Assembly: GCF_002310375.3 (NCBI RefSeq)
Contig: NZ_CP023315.3
Span: 3,720,001 to 3,784,000 of the forward strand
DNA: 64,000 nt
Direction: 5' to 3'
Source: Caulobacter vibrioides
Lineage (GTDB): Bacteria; Pseudomonadota; Alphaproteobacteria; Caulobacterales; Caulobacteraceae
Positions 63,365 to 64,000 of the stretch are shown here, one piece after another (position 1 is the stretch's first letter; each line of letters begins with the position of its first letter). Both the position numbers and the translations under genes were made by a program. The notes under the pieces are model-generated. The model made no database searches. It was not told where the DNA came from and was given only the letters and a program-made list of their open reading frames with translations.

Positions 63365-63502
63365 CTGCGCCCCCTCCGTCACGTCGCCTATCGGCGCCGC
63401 GCCACCTCCCCCGCGATGCGGGTGAGGAGTAGAGGGCCACCCTCCTGCCCCGCTTGCGGGGGAGGTGGCGCGCGGCGCAGCCGCGCGACGGAGGGGGCGC
63501 TT
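63365..63502. repeat. Intergenic inverted repeat, family B copy 5
   Basis: Begins GCGCCCCCTCCGTCACG and ends GCGACGGAGGGGGCGC, with inner GCGCCACCTCCCCCGC and GCGGGGGAGGTGGCGC. It fills the gap between the ppk2 stop and the DUF1801 stop. Confidence 0.85.
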
Positions 63503-63886
63503 CTAGCCCCTCTTCCGCGCCTTTCGCTCCGCCGCGATCTCCGCGTTCCGGGCCACGCGATGGCGGACGATGTCCTCGACCAGCCCCGGCGGCAGTGGCT
63601 TCTCCGGCTGGAACCGGATCGTGCCCTTGGCGGTCTCAAAGCCCGTCAGCCGGTCGGCGAAGACCTCCACCACCGCGCCCGGATAGAAGGCGCAGTGCTT
63701 CGCCGCCGCGCCGAAGTGGACGAGATTGCCGTTCAGCTTGAAGGTCGGCAGGCCATAGCTGATCGCCTCAACCGCCTCCGGGGCGGCTGCGCGGATCTGA
63801 CCGCGAAGAACCTCCAGCGCCGCACGCTGATCGGCGGGCAGCCTGGCGAGGTAGTCGTCCACGGACGCGGCGGGGGGCTTCATCAT
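63503..63886 (-). CDS. DUF1801 (YdhG-like) family protein
   Basis: A 127-residue protein. VDDYLARLPADQRAALEVLR, AISYGLPTFKLNGNLVHFGA and CAFYPGAVVEVFADRLTGFE are the YdhG/YjdI family signatures. The tail is basic (ERKARKRG). Relatives are called iron chaperone-like or DUF1801 proteins; the role is unknown. Convergent with ppk2. Confidence 0.9.
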   Translation of the reverse strand: MMKPPAASVDDYLARLPADQRAALEVLRGQIRAAAPEAVEAISYGLPTFKLNGNLVHFGAAAKHCAFYPGAVVEVFADRLTGFETAKGTIRFQPEKPLPPGLVEDIVRHRVARNAEIAAERKARKRG

Positions 63887-63950
63887 CGGATGGTCCTCGA
63901 TCGATCATGCCAAGGACGTTGCACGAGCGCCCCCGCCGACACCGCCTCGA

Positions 63951-64000
63951 CTATTTCGCCCCATACAGCGCCATGACGTCCTTGCGGAACGCAGCCCCGC
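63951..64000 (-). CDS. C-terminal end of an unidentified protein
   Basis: Only the last 15 codons are present before the stop: GAAFRKDVMALYGAK. The rest lies past the right edge. It may be the last part of a protein, but too little is seen to name it. It runs toward the DUF1801 gene. Confidence 0.5.
   Translation of the reverse strand, partial: GAAFRKDVMALYGAK

Overview
The window is GC-rich, gene-dense alphaproteobacterial chromosome. It is most likely from Caulobacter, close to C. vibrioides/crescentus. This is inferred from gene content: a PAS-GEDEF-EAL phosphodiesterase ending in Arg-Gly like PdeA, an alphaproteobacterial cytochrome c oxidase assembly cluster, class-typical Sua5, YceI and SPFH genes, and short intergenic mirror repeats scattered between genes. 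There is no prophage, IS element, rRNA, tRNA or CRISPR array. The window is mostly core housekeeping DNA with small regulatory modules between core genes.

Layout. 1-3.7 kb: glycine cleavage operon gcvT-gcvH-gcvPA-gcvPB (minus strand) under a tandem glycine riboswitch. 3.7-4.6 kb: an ORF6N-domain gene with matching palindromes in its promoter and inside its coding sequence. 4.6-15 kb: exported zinc metalloprotease, chemoreceptor, argS with an exported partner, ispH, thrB-rnhA, and an HxlR regulator divergent from an NmrA-type reductase. 16-24.6 kb: resolvase-fold protein without catalytic residues, ABC-2 exporter pair, NfeD/SPFH pair, Crp-like regulator, nitronate monooxygenase, and a GST divergent from a second HxlR. 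24.6-33.2 kb: SDRs, an M50 protease, Nudix-patatin pair, 3-hydroxybutyrate dehydrogenase, yaaA, a membrane protein/winged-helix pair behind three operator copies, an FAD oxidase and a VapBC module. 33.2-41 kb: Sua5, a cytochrome b561-YceI fusion with stand-alone YceI, acyl-CoA dehydrogenase, Tat-exported hydrolase with MarR regulator, peroxiredoxin and YqgE. 41-47.4 kb: pdeA, GNAT, M16 protease, thrC, SURF1, DUF983. 47.4-53 kb: ctaC-ctaD-ctaB-coxF-ctaG-ctaE in transcription order on the minus strand. 53-64 kb: PadR-DUF1700-GIN operon, tldD, GNAT, a structured gene-free stretch, POT peptide transporter, DUF427 protein, gshA, rsmE, ppk2 and a DUF1801 protein.

How genes work together. The cta block with SURF1 and DUF983 supplies subunits, heme O and copper/heme insertion for an aa3-type oxidase. 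gcv feeds one-carbon units when glycine binds the riboswitch. thrB and thrC, both present but apart, complete threonine synthesis. Several regulator-target pairs (HxlR/NmrA, HxlR/GST, MarR/hydrolase, PadR/DUF1700, winged helix/membrane protein, VapBC) have nearby repeats that look like operators.

Most novel-looking signals: (1) the paired promoter and intragenic palindromes of the ORF6N gene; (2) three ACTTTCC-N5-GGAAAGT sites before the membrane-protein/winged-helix pair; (3) mutually exclusive hairpins ending in a strong terminator-like stem at about 57.29-57.44 kb; (4) the catalytically dead resolvase-fold protein. All functions are read from sequence by eye without database searches.
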